Assembly (NCBI GenBank): GCA_029053015.1
Contig: JAIDHX010000036.1
Location: 62,001-126,000 of the forward strand
Source: Lachnospiraceae bacterium
Lineage (GTDB): Bacteria; Bacillota; Clostridia; Lachnospirales; Lachnospiraceae
Direction: 5' to 3'
Length of the DNA: 64,000 nucleotides
Below, one piece after another: positions 42,286 to 50,619 of this stretch (the first letter of the stretch is position 1; each line of letters opens with the position of its first letter). Position numbers and translations under genes: made by a program. Under the pieces are notes generated by a model. The model was given only the letters and a program-made list of their open reading frames with translations, was not told the DNA's origin and ran no database searches.

Positions 42286-43674
42286 ATGAAGAATATTACG
42301 CAATATTTAAGCGAAGTTTTTTTTTCTTTGCAATATGGCATGTTGGATGAATTCGTTATTGAGAGAACCAAATTATTTATTGCAGATTATTATGCGGCTT
42401 GTTTTGCAGGATATAAAATAAACAAAGAATTTAATAGAATCAATTTGGAATATGTGAAAGAGATGGGAGGAAGTGAGCAGGCTTCGGTTTTATTTGACGA
42501 TATGAAATTTCCCGCAGAAAACGCTGCGTATATCAATTCTTTATACGCGCATGGCGCCGACATGGATGATGGAAACAGAATATCGGCAGGTCATATAGGA
42601 GCTTCTGTTTTGTCGGCGGTATTTGCATTAGGAGAGAAGCTGCATGTAACGTGGAAAGAGATACTATTAGCAGTGAATGTAGGGTATGAAGCTTTTAACC
42701 GGATTGCAGGTGCAGCACAGCCGGGGCTATATAAAAAAGGGTTTCATGCCACCGGAACGGCTGGAGGAATTGCGGCGGGCGCGGCTTGCGCAAAGCTGTT
42801 AAAGCTCAGCGAGGCGGGGATTTACAATACCATTTCGCTGGCGGCTCTTCAGGCAAGCGGATTGTTGATTATTGACGAGAGCGGACAAGCCTGCAAGCCA
42901 ATCAATGCTGCAAATGCAGCAAGAATCGGTGTGCGTTGCGCGGTATTAGCAGAAAAGGGAGTGGAAGCCCCCAAAAATCCGTTAGAAAGTTCCAAAGGCT
43001 GGTTTCATGCGTTTACCGACAATATAAACGAAAAAGTTATTTTGGATAATATCGGAAAAAAGTTTACAATATGTGAAAGTTACCTGAAAATATACCCAAC
43101 CTGCAGACACACACATAGCTGTATTGATGCTGCATTAATCATCAGGGATAAACTGAAAGGAACCATGGAAACCTGGACGCAGGTTCAGAGAATAGAAGTA
43201 TTTACTTATTTCAGCGCCATACAGTCCACAGGGAAAATTCGTTATCCTAAGACAGCAGAAGAAGCAAAATTTTCAATTTATTATGCTATTGCAGCAGCAT
43301 TGGTAAATGGGAGATTTAGTTTAGCCGACCTTGACGTAGAAAAGGCAGATCCGGCGGTGTGGTATCTGGCAGATCGGATAACGCTTATTGAAGACTCCTC
43401 AATGGAAGATCGCGAGAGTGGAATTCGAGGAGCAAAGGTAATGGTTATTATGGAGGATGAAAGGGTAGTGCAGGAAATTGTGCAAATACCAAGAGGAGAA
43501 GGGAGCAATTTGCTGACATGGACTGAATTGGAGGAAAAGCTTCAATCATGCGGAGAGGAGCTTATCTCATTGGAAACATGTACACAAATGATAGAACGAT
43601 GTAAAAATTTGGCGGCAGATGATGCGTTTGAGTCGATTTGCCGGTTGATAGGAAATTTTGAGAATAGTAAATGA
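42286..43674 (+). CDS. MmgE/PrpD family protein (dehydratase/decarboxylase type)
   Basis: Protein of 462 aa. Family landmarks: AAYINSLYAHGADMDDGNRI with an N-terminal active-site region, AGHIGASVLSAVFALGEKL, GFHATGTAGGIAAGAACAKL, CESYLKIYPTCRHTHSCIDAAL. The family includes 2-methylcitrate dehydratase, cis-aconitate decarboxylase and some iminodisuccinate epimerases, all acting on di- or tricarboxylic acids. Here it is presumably one step in making a special acid. AAAAGGA at 42273-42279 precedes the ATG. Confidence 0.87.
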   Translation: MKNITQYLSEVFFSLQYGMLDEFVIERTKLFIADYYAACFAGYKINKEFNRINLEYVKEMGGSEQASVLFDDMKFPAENAAYINSLYAHGADMDDGNRISAGHIGASVLSAVFALGEKLHVTWKEILLAVNVGYEAFNRIAGAAQPGLYKKGFHATGTAGGIAAGAACAKLLKLSEAGIYNTISLAALQASGLLIIDESGQACKPINAANAARIGVRCAVLAEKGVEAPKNPLESSKGWFHAFTDNINEKVILDNIGKKFTICESYLKIYPTCRHTHSCIDAALIIRDKLKGTMETWTQVQRIEVFTYFSAIQSTGKIRYPKTAEEAKFSIYYAIAAALVNGRFSLADLDVEKADPAVWYLADRITLIEDSSMEDRESGIRGAKVMVIMEDERVVQEIVQIPRGEGSNLLTWTELEEKLQSCGEELISLETCTQMIERCKNLAADDAFESICRLIGNFENSK

Positions 43675-43699
43675 TAATGATTTAGGGAAGAGCGAGAGC

Positions 43700-44668
43700 A
43701 TGTTAAAAAAAATAAGGCTGATTTTAGGGACTATGACCTTTGGAGAACAGGTATTTGATACGGATGTGACGGATATGCTTCAGATGTTTTTCGGGTATGG
43801 GTATCGTGAGCTTGATACAGCATATGTGTACAACGAAGGAAAATGTGAGAATTTATTGGGAAACGCTTTTACAAAATTTTCGAGAGAGGCATATGAAGTT
43901 GCGACGAAGGTCAATCCGAGAATAACGGGCAGGTTAGATAAAGAGGCTGTAATGCTGCAGGCGAATGAGTCGTTGAAGCGCATGGAAATCGCATATGTGG
44001 ATACACTTTATTTGCATTTTCCGGATCCGGGAACGCCAATTGAGTCGGCATTAGAGGGGTGTGCTGCTCTTTATGAAGAAGGAAAGTTTAGGGAATTGGG
44101 TATTAGTAATTTCCCGGCATGGCTTGTGGCAGAGACATATCATATCTGTAAGAAGCATGGGTGGGTGCTGCCGAGCGTTTATGAAGGTTTGTACAATCCG
44201 TTAAGCAGACATGCAGAAAGAGAGCTGGATAGAGCATTAGACTATTACGGGATACGTTATTATGCGTATAATCCGTTGGCAGGAGGGCTGTTGACAGATA
44301 AATATGCGACGAAGGATCCACAGCTTAAGGAAGGACGTTTTATCAATAGGCCAAACTATCAAAAACGTTATTGGAAAAATTCTTATTTTCGCGCTACAGA
44401 GTCTATCAAGCAGGCATGTATAAACTGTGATATTGGCATAGTAGAGGCGGTTTACAGGTGGATGATGTTCCATTCCATGCTGAAAGCAGAACGTGGCGAT
44501 GGAATCATTATAGGGGCATCAAGGCTGACACAGTTGGAACAGAATTTGGAGGCGTGCCGGAAAGGAAGACTGCCGGACGATTTGGTAAATGTAATAGAGC
44601 GTGCATGGGAAATAAGCAGATCTGATGCACCGGAATATTTTACATATTATATGCCTTCCAAATCATAA
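43700..44668 (+). CDS. Aldo/keto reductase, AKR7-like
   Basis: Protein of 322 aa, a TIM-barrel NADPH reductase similar to the aflatoxin-aldehyde reductase/succinic semialdehyde reductase group. Motifs: LILGTMTFGEQVFD, ELDTAYVYNEGKCE (catalytic Asp and Tyr), VATKVNPR (Lys), LYLHFPDPGTP (His), YAYNPLAGGLLTDKY, GIIIGASRLTQLEQNL. It could reduce the aldehyde produced by the ThDP decarboxylase next door. The upstream open frame to 43658 overlaps the previous gene; ATG 43700 gives the normal family start. Confidence 0.88.
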   Translation: MLKKIRLILGTMTFGEQVFDTDVTDMLQMFFGYGYRELDTAYVYNEGKCENLLGNAFTKFSREAYEVATKVNPRITGRLDKEAVMLQANESLKRMEIAYVDTLYLHFPDPGTPIESALEGCAALYEEGKFRELGISNFPAWLVAETYHICKKHGWVLPSVYEGLYNPLSRHAERELDRALDYYGIRYYAYNPLAGGLLTDKYATKDPQLKEGRFINRPNYQKRYWKNSYFRATESIKQACINCDIGIVEAVYRWMMFHSMLKAERGDGIIIGASRLTQLEQNLEACRKGRLPDDLVNVIERAWEISRSDAPEYFTYYMPSKS

Positions 44669-44684
44669 TCAAGAGGATGTGAAC

Positions 44685-45809
44685 ATGGTTGATCAGATAA
44701 AGTTTTTAAATATGCTGCAGGGAATGGGTGTGGATTTTTTCACAGGCGTACCGGATTCCTATCTAAATGGATTTTGCAATTGCTTATTAGAATGTGTACC
44801 AAAGGAGCAACATTTAATTGCTGCGAATGAAGGAAATGCGATTGGGCTTGCATGTGGATATTATTTTGCAACAGGAAAGCTGCCATTGGTCTATATGCAA
44901 AACTCAGGCATGGGCAATGCGATGAATCCGCTTATTTCTTTAGCAGATGATTATGTATATAGTGTTCCGATGCTTCTTTTAATCGGATGGCGGGGGGAGC
45001 CCGGAAGAGAGGATCATCCGCAGCATAAAAGGCAGGGAGAAATAACGCTTAAACTTCTGAAATTATGTGATATTCCATATATCATAGCAGAGGAAAATAA
45101 AATAGAAGAGCAGACGGCATGGGCTGTGGACATGGCAAGGGAAAGGCGGAAACCTGTTGCGATTATAGCAAAAAAGGGAGTGTTTGCAGCGAAGGAAAAG
45201 GAGAATGTGTGTGATGAGAATTATCCTTTAAGCAGAGAAGAGGCCATTGAGGTTATTCTTGATAGTCTGCCGGACAATACAATCTATATTGCAACAACAG
45301 GGAGAGCGACACGAGAGTTATTTTATTTGAGAAAAAAGAGAAATGAGGGACATGGACATGACTTTCTGAATGTCGGAGCTATGGGGCATGCTTCCTCAGT
45401 AACGCTGGGGATGGCGGTGGCTGGTGATAATCGATTGGTAGTGTGTCTTGATGGAGATGCATCAGCGCTTATGCATCTTGGTGCCTTTTCCATGGCAAGT
45501 AAAGTGAAAGCAGCTAACATGCTGCATGTCGTATTAAACAATGGCGCACATGAGTCAGTCGGAGGACAACCTTCAGCAGGACATAAGGTAGACTTTACAA
45601 AAATTGCGGAAGGAGCCGGATACCGTACTTTTGGCAGTAGTGTTGAAGATAGAGAGACGCTGCAAGCTGCATTAAAAAGCTTTGTGACTGATAAAGGACC
45701 ATTTTTTATAGATATGCGGATTCATAAGGGGTTAAGAGGAGAACTTCCTTCGTTAAAAGTTTCGCATGAAGAAATGATTCGTGAATTAATGAATGAATTG
45801 CAGGTATAA
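44685..45809 (+). CDS. Phosphonopyruvate decarboxylase-like ThDP enzyme
   Basis: Protein of 374 aa. N-terminal pyrimidine-binding half: GVPDSYLNGFCNCL, ANEGNAIGLACGYYFATGK (activating Glu), GWRGEPGREDHPQH. C-terminal ThDP half: NVGAMGHASSVTLGMA, LDGDASALMHLGAF, and NNGAHESVGGQP. This set matches phosphonopyruvate and sulfopyruvate decarboxylases, which turn a 3-substituted pyruvate into the aldehyde. No phosphoenolpyruvate mutase is present in the window, so the substrate may not be a phosphonate. GAGGATGTGAAC precedes the ATG at 44685. Confidence 0.86.
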   Translation: MVDQIKFLNMLQGMGVDFFTGVPDSYLNGFCNCLLECVPKEQHLIAANEGNAIGLACGYYFATGKLPLVYMQNSGMGNAMNPLISLADDYVYSVPMLLLIGWRGEPGREDHPQHKRQGEITLKLLKLCDIPYIIAEENKIEEQTAWAVDMARERRKPVAIIAKKGVFAAKEKENVCDENYPLSREEAIEVILDSLPDNTIYIATTGRATRELFYLRKKRNEGHGHDFLNVGAMGHASSVTLGMAVAGDNRLVVCLDGDASALMHLGAFSMASKVKAANMLHVVLNNGAHESVGGQPSAGHKVDFTKIAEGAGYRTFGSSVEDRETLQAALKSFVTDKGPFFIDMRIHKGLRGELPSLKVSHEEMIRELMNELQV

Positions 45810-45833
45810 ATATTAAAAGAGGAGAAGCAGAGC

Positions 45834-46724
45834 ATGGAAAAAACAAGAAATTTTTTGAAGTCAATCGGAATGCCACAAGGAGATGCCTATGATCTTCCAA
45901 CCTCAAAAAAACGTTTTAGCGACGGCGGACAGTATCGCTTTGAAGTTCCCGGAATTCAGGGACCTAAGGTTATGGAAGCTTTGCTGGAAGAAATGAATAA
46001 ATATGAAATTGCGCTGCATCGTATTACGCAGACACAGGGTATTATGATGCTTACAGATAATGAAATAATAGCGATGGTTCAACTGGCAGAACAGTCAGGG
46101 ACAGATCTTATTTTAGCAATCGGACCCAGAGCAACTACAGATACCAGTGCCTCTGTCAATACACCGGAGGGCGTCAGGATGGGATACCGTTTGCGAGGGC
46201 AGGAACAGGTGGTCCGGGCAGTTGAAGATGTGAAAAGAGCGGCTGAATTTGGCTGCCGGAATTTTCTGGTGTATGATGAGGGATGTTTGTGGCTGCTGAA
46301 TGAAATGAGGAAGGCGGGCGAGATTCCTGCGAATTGCCGCTTTAAGGTATCAGCGCATATGGGACATGGTAATCCCTGCTCGGCAAAGGTACTTGAAATG
46401 TTGGGCGCGGACTCCATTAATCCGGTAAGAGACATTCAACTTCAAATGTTGGCGGCAATGCGTCTGGCGATAGATATTCCCATAGATATTCACACAGAGA
46501 ATCCTAAGTCTACGGGAGGTTTCATACGTCATTATGAGGTTCCGGAAATGATACGCGTTGCTGCTCCGATTTACCTAAAAACCGGAGGCTCTGTCGCGGC
46601 GACACATAGTTGGGATTCTACGATTGAGGATGCGAGGAAGCGGGCGAAACAGGTAGCATTGGTAAAGAGAATGATTGATACGTATTATCCGGAAGCGGTA
46701 CAGTCGAAAAGAAGGGGTAATTAG
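45834..46724 (+). CDS. TIM-barrel-like protein of the kind often labelled peptidase U32-like
   Basis: Protein of 296 aa. Starts with a short lead (LKSIGMPQGDAYDLPTSKKR), then barrel-like alternation: EIALHRITQTQGIMML, LILAIGPRATTDTSAS, NFLVYDEGCLWLLNEM, RFKVSAHMGHGNPCSAK, DSINPVRDIQLQMLAA, PIDIHTENPKSTGG, and YLKTGGS. I recall similar proteins annotated as U32-like, but the U32 signature is not evident and the function is not known. The neighbours suggest a carbon-carbon lyase or isomerase acting on organic acids. GAGGAG precedes the ATG. Confidence 0.7.
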   Translation: MEKTRNFLKSIGMPQGDAYDLPTSKKRFSDGGQYRFEVPGIQGPKVMEALLEEMNKYEIALHRITQTQGIMMLTDNEIIAMVQLAEQSGTDLILAIGPRATTDTSASVNTPEGVRMGYRLRGQEQVVRAVEDVKRAAEFGCRNFLVYDEGCLWLLNEMRKAGEIPANCRFKVSAHMGHGNPCSAKVLEMLGADSINPVRDIQLQMLAAMRLAIDIPIDIHTENPKSTGGFIRHYEVPEMIRVAAPIYLKTGGSVAATHSWDSTIEDARKRAKQVALVKRMIDTYYPEAVQSKRRGN

Positions 46725-46735
46725 GTGAACAAAAG

Positions 46736-47893
46736 ATGAGACATCATGGATACAATCCAAATTTTAACTTTGTAGTCGAGCCGGAGGACTTTAATAAATA
46801 TTCTGATAAAGAACTTCTTCAGTATTGTCTGGGAGCAACCATTTACATGCCGGGAACAAAGAATTTCCTGCAAAAAATATTGGATAATGAAATTCAGGGA
46901 TTGACGTCAATGGTATTTTGTTTCGAAGATGCATGTCCTGAAGATCAGGTGGATCAGGCAGAGCAGAATGTACTACATATATTAGAGCAGCTTTCGACTG
47001 CACTGGACCATGGCGAATTGTCGTATGATAACCTGCCGCTGATTTTTTGCAGGGTAAGAAATCAAGAACAGTTTGAGCATTTTGCATCACAGTTGACAAA
47101 GCATCAGGTAAAGGTTTTAGCGGGAATTAATTTCCCTAAATTTAATACGCATAATGGCAGGAAGTATATGGAGTATTTAGAACAGTTGAATAGAAAATTC
47201 GATGAAATTCTATATGCAATGCCTATTATTGAAGATGCCGAGGTTGCATGGAAAGAGACGAGGCAGCAGGAATTGGCAGGGATTCGTGCAATTTTGGAGT
47301 GCTATAAGGACATAGTGCTTCAAGTACGTGTTGGGGCAACTGATTTCTCCTCTTATTTTGGCGTAAGAAGAGGGGTGGATTATTCCATATATGACGTACT
47401 GACAGTGCGTGAAATCTTATCCGATATCATTAATGTTTTCGGACGTAACAATGATTATGTGTTATCCGGACCGGTGTGGGAGTACTTTCGTGTGAGTAAG
47501 GAGATGATGTTTGAAACATTGCCGGATTACGATATTGAAGATTGTCTGCTGAAAAGAATTCCGATTGTCAATACGGAAGTAGATGGTCTGTTGCGAGAGG
47601 TTATATTAGATAAGGCAAATGGGTTTGTCGGTAAAACAGTCATACATCCAACACATATTAAGTATGTGAATGCAATGCAGGCAGTTACAAAGGAAGAGTA
47701 TCAGGATGCAGTAAATATACTAAATAACGAAAAGGGCGGTGTGTTTAAAGGAGAAAGTGGAAATAAGATGAATGAAGTTAAGCCGCATACAAATTGGGCC
47801 ATGAAAATTTATATGCGTTCAAGAGCATATGGTGTAATCGAGGATGAAAAGAGCTACATCAAACTTTTTGAAGAACGGGGGAGTCTGGGGTGA
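46736..47893 (+). CDS. HpcH/HpaI aldolase / citrate lyase beta-like protein
   Basis: Protein of 385 aa. Landmarks of the CitE/HpcH-like barrel: TIYMPGTKNFLQKI, MVFCFEDACPEDQV (metal-binding acid cluster), LIFCRVRN, AGINFPKF, ILYAMPIIEDAEVAW, VLQVRVGATDFSS, and KTVIHPTHIKYVN near residue 305. It should form or cleave a carbon-carbon bond in an acid such as citramalate or malyl/citryl-type compounds. Possible C-C bond partner substrates are the keto acids of neighbouring enzymes. TAGGTGA at the upstream stop serves as ribosome site, and its own stop overlaps the next GTG. Confidence 0.82.
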   Translation: MRHHGYNPNFNFVVEPEDFNKYSDKELLQYCLGATIYMPGTKNFLQKILDNEIQGLTSMVFCFEDACPEDQVDQAEQNVLHILEQLSTALDHGELSYDNLPLIFCRVRNQEQFEHFASQLTKHQVKVLAGINFPKFNTHNGRKYMEYLEQLNRKFDEILYAMPIIEDAEVAWKETRQQELAGIRAILECYKDIVLQVRVGATDFSSYFGVRRGVDYSIYDVLTVREILSDIINVFGRNNDYVLSGPVWEYFRVSKEMMFETLPDYDIEDCLLKRIPIVNTEVDGLLREVILDKANGFVGKTVIHPTHIKYVNAMQAVTKEEYQDAVNILNNEKGGVFKGESGNKMNEVKPHTNWAMKIYMRSRAYGVIEDEKSYIKLFEERGSLG

Positions 47894-48402
47894 GAGAAAT
47901 AATAACGCCGATTTCTGATGAGACCGCAGAGAGCTTAAAATGCGGAGAAATGATAGAAATTACAGGAAAAATCTACTGTGGGCGCGATGCCGTGCTGCCA
48001 CGTATTTGCAAATTGGCTGAAGAAAACAGGCTTGCGCAATATGGTATTCAACTGCGAGGCAGCGTTATATTTCATACGGCAGTCAGTGCCGCAGGCGTGG
48101 GGCCCACTTCCAGTAATAAATTGGAGATAGAAGGCAGTTTTCCAATACTCTCTCAAGCCGGTGTGAAAATGCATTTGGGAAAAGGGGCAATCAGCCAAAC
48201 AACAATCAGCATGCTAAATAGATATCATTCTGTGTATGCAGTAATGCCGCCGGTTACTGCGCTGTTGGAAGAAAATACGCTATCCCGCCGTGTTGTGGCG
48301 TTTCCTGAATTGGGAATGGAAGCGTTTTTTGAAATTGAGGTTCGAAATTATCCGGCTATTATTGCTGCAGCACATGAACAAAGTATCTATCAGGGAGAAT
48401 GA
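47890..48402 (+). CDS. Class I fumarase/tartrate dehydratase, beta subunit type
   Basis: Protein of 170 aa matching the C-terminal domain of class I fumarate hydratases: ITPISDETAESLKCGEMIEI, YCGRDAVLPRI, VIFHTAVSAAGVGPTSSNKLE, GAISQTTISMLNRY. It supplies part of the active site to the iron-sulfur alpha subunit. It starts with GTG within GTGA shared with the upstream stop. The order beta then alpha is the reverse of the usual one. Class I enzymes act on fumarate/malate, mesaconate/citramalate or tartrate. Confidence 0.9.
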   Translation: MREIITPISDETAESLKCGEMIEITGKIYCGRDAVLPRICKLAEENRLAQYGIQLRGSVIFHTAVSAAGVGPTSSNKLEIEGSFPILSQAGVKMHLGKGAISQTTISMLNRYHSVYAVMPPVTALLEENTLSRRVVAFPELGMEAFFEIEVRNYPAIIAAAHEQSIYQGE

Positions 48403-48403
48403 T

Positions 48404-49276
48404 ATGGAAGATTATAAAGAAATAATCAACAAGGTGAGCGCTGCATTGGTTTCTGCCGGTTCAGCATTTCTTCCGGATAAAAAGGCAATTTACGAGCGGA
48501 AAATTGCAGAGGAAAAGAATGAGCAGGCTAAATGGGTATTGGAGACAATACTTAGAAATGCAGAGATTGCCGAAAAGAATAGAAGCCCGCTTTGCGATGA
48601 CACAGGGATTCCGCATTTGCTTCTGGAAGTGGGACCCGATTGTGCAATTACGGGTAAAATGCTGGAGGCAATCAAAGAAGGTGTGGCGCAGGGACTTAGA
48701 AAGTTACCGGGACGACCGATGGCAGTTAAGGGGGAAGGGAAGGCTAGAATTGAACAGTCGCTGGGTTTATATGAAGATCCGGGTGCGTTGGAAATGGCTC
48801 CCATTATGATTAGAAATATCGATGATAACTTGATAAAACTGCACATTCTGATGTTTGGCGGAGGACCTGAAATCAGAGGAAAAACATATCGGGTATTCCA
48901 TAAGCACAATGTAAGTAATGTGATAGATGAAATTGTTTCATGGGCAGCAGAGGGAGTTTCGCTTCTGGGATGTACGCCATGTACTATTGCGGTGGGAGTA
49001 GGACGATCACACTATGAAGCGTCTGCAATGATGCTGCAGGCGCTGGTAGAAGGAGATTATGGTGTTCAAAGCGAGCTGGAACAGGAAATCACGGAACGCA
49101 TGAATCAATCCGGAATCGGCCCGATTGGTTTAGGCGGTGCGGCGACAGTTTTGGCTACTTTCATAAAAATTGCACCGCAAAGAGCGAGCGGTGTAAGGAT
49201 TGTCTGCATGAGGCCGTGTTGCTGCTTTGAGCCGAGAATCGCCTCTACGGTTTTATACGAAACGATAGCGGAATAG
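48404..49276 (+). CDS. Class I fumarase/tartrate dehydratase, alpha (iron-sulfur) subunit
   Basis: Protein of 290 aa. It carries the [4Fe-4S] cluster region: C64 in LCDDTGIPHLLLEVG, C190 and C193 in LLGCTPCTIAVGVGRSH, and a Cys-rich CMRPCCCF segment near the C-terminus. IGPIGLGGAATVLATFIK also matches. It starts one base after the beta stop, with GGGAGA at 48393-48398 as ribosome site. The pair would hydrate or dehydrate a C4-C5 dicarboxylate; with the MmgE/PrpD and CitE-like enzymes it suggests a small organic-acid pathway. Confidence 0.9.
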   Translation: MEDYKEIINKVSAALVSAGSAFLPDKKAIYERKIAEEKNEQAKWVLETILRNAEIAEKNRSPLCDDTGIPHLLLEVGPDCAITGKMLEAIKEGVAQGLRKLPGRPMAVKGEGKARIEQSLGLYEDPGALEMAPIMIRNIDDNLIKLHILMFGGGPEIRGKTYRVFHKHNVSNVIDEIVSWAAEGVSLLGCTPCTIAVGVGRSHYEASAMMLQALVEGDYGVQSELEQEITERMNQSGIGPIGLGGAATVLATFIKIAPQRASGVRIVCMRPCCCFEPRIASTVLYETIAE

Positions 49277-49314
49277 AAAACGGTAGAAGACAGACACCGG
49301 GAAAGGACAATGTA

Positions 49315-50589
49315 ATGGAATATCAGGAAGGAAAGGTCATGGTATCCGTGTGGTGCCGTACCTACAATCATGTAAATTACATAAGAGATGCTTTGGAGGG
49401 GATTTTGTCCCAGAAGACAGACTTTATATATAATGTGGTGGTTTTTGATGACGCTTCTACAGATGGCACGTCAGATATTGTCAGAGAGTATGGGGAGAGG
49501 TATCCGCAAATAGTTGATGCAATCATTGCGGAGGAAAATATATATCGCCGCCCGGATGGCAATGAAATCGGCTTGGAATTGTGGAGGAAACATCTTACCG
49601 GAAAATATGTAGCATTTTGTGAAGGGGATGATTTTTGGATTGATCCGAACAAGCTTCAAATACAAGTGGATTATATGGAGTCGCATCCGGAATGTTCCAT
49701 GTACATGCATAATGCCTTGTGGCTGAATTGTTACAATGGAAAGCTGCAGGCAGGGAATATCTTCCAGAGTGATGGCGAAAGAGATGTGACCGCCGAAGAG
49801 CTCATTATGCAGTACAATGGCTATCCATCGACAGCTTCATTCCTTACCCGGGTCGAAGAACAACTCAGAAAACCATTATTTTGTTTCCTATCTCCTGCAG
49901 GCGACTATGCGACAATACTATATTCCCTGTCTCAGGGAAAAGTGCATTATAATAGCCGCATTATGTCTGTATACAGGGTGTTTGCAAGCGGCAGTTGTGC
50001 TGTAAGAATGCAGCAAAGCGGAGGATTGCGGATTAATTTTTATCTTAGATTGAGAAGTTTCCTTGCAGCATACGATAAATATACAGATAACAAGTATCAC
50101 AAGTGGATTGCAAAGAGAATTGCCTGTTGTGATCTTGCAGTTATGTATGGTGGGGAACCGGATGTTTTGATTGCAGAATATGTAAAGAAAAGCATAGAGC
50201 AAGGAAATATCTTTCCGGATGGAAGCACTGCCGATATTGAGGAGCTGGAAAAGCAGCGCAAAAAGGAATTGCCGGAAGAACTAAAAACTTTTATCGATGG
50301 ACATAAGCATATCATTATCATGGGAACCGGAGAATTCGGAGTATATACAGCCAGAATGCTTGCAAGTCATCAGGTGGAATTTGACGGATTTGCGGTGAGC
50401 GCAAAGAAGGAAGAAGAAAGTTCCTTTATGGGGAAAAATATTTATCAATTGTCAGAAATGCCCTATGATAAAGCGGATACAGGCGTGCTAGTGGGAATCT
50501 GCCCATTTTCCGGAAAATGGAGTTGGGGTTCGGTCCTGCATTCTCTTGAAACAGCCGGTATTACCAACTGGTATTGTCCATTTTCATAG
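49315..50589 (+). CDS. GT2-family glycosyltransferase with C-terminal Rossmann module
   Basis: Protein of 424 aa. Residues 1-240: GT2 domain (VSVWCRTYNHVNYIRDALEG, VVFDDASTDGTSDIV, YVAFCEGDDFWIDPNKLQ with the metal site). Residues about 315-420: Rossmann-like module (HIIIMGTGEFGVYTARMLAS, then GVLVGICPF) similar in type to those in the proteins at 26417, 29213 and 50620. It follows the fumarase genes by 38 bases and is probably the transferase that uses or finishes the decorated sugar. Confidence 0.87.
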   Translation: MEYQEGKVMVSVWCRTYNHVNYIRDALEGILSQKTDFIYNVVVFDDASTDGTSDIVREYGERYPQIVDAIIAEENIYRRPDGNEIGLELWRKHLTGKYVAFCEGDDFWIDPNKLQIQVDYMESHPECSMYMHNALWLNCYNGKLQAGNIFQSDGERDVTAEELIMQYNGYPSTASFLTRVEEQLRKPLFCFLSPAGDYATILYSLSQGKVHYNSRIMSVYRVFASGSCAVRMQQSGGLRINFYLRLRSFLAAYDKYTDNKYHKWIAKRIACCDLAVMYGGEPDVLIAEYVKKSIEQGNIFPDGSTADIEELEKQRKKELPEELKTFIDGHKHIIIMGTGEFGVYTARMLASHQVEFDGFAVSAKKEEESSFMGKNIYQLSEMPYDKADTGVLVGICPFSGKWSWGSVLHSLETAGITNWYCPFS

Positions 50590-50619
50590 GGATATTAATA
50601 TTGTTTAAGGGAGGTCAAT

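Noticed and set aside
45834..46724. Phosphoenolpyruvate mutase, which would complete a phosphonate pathway with the decarboxylase
   Set aside because: The isocitrate-lyase superfamily EDK-type motif and metal site are not present; motifs point to another barrel family.
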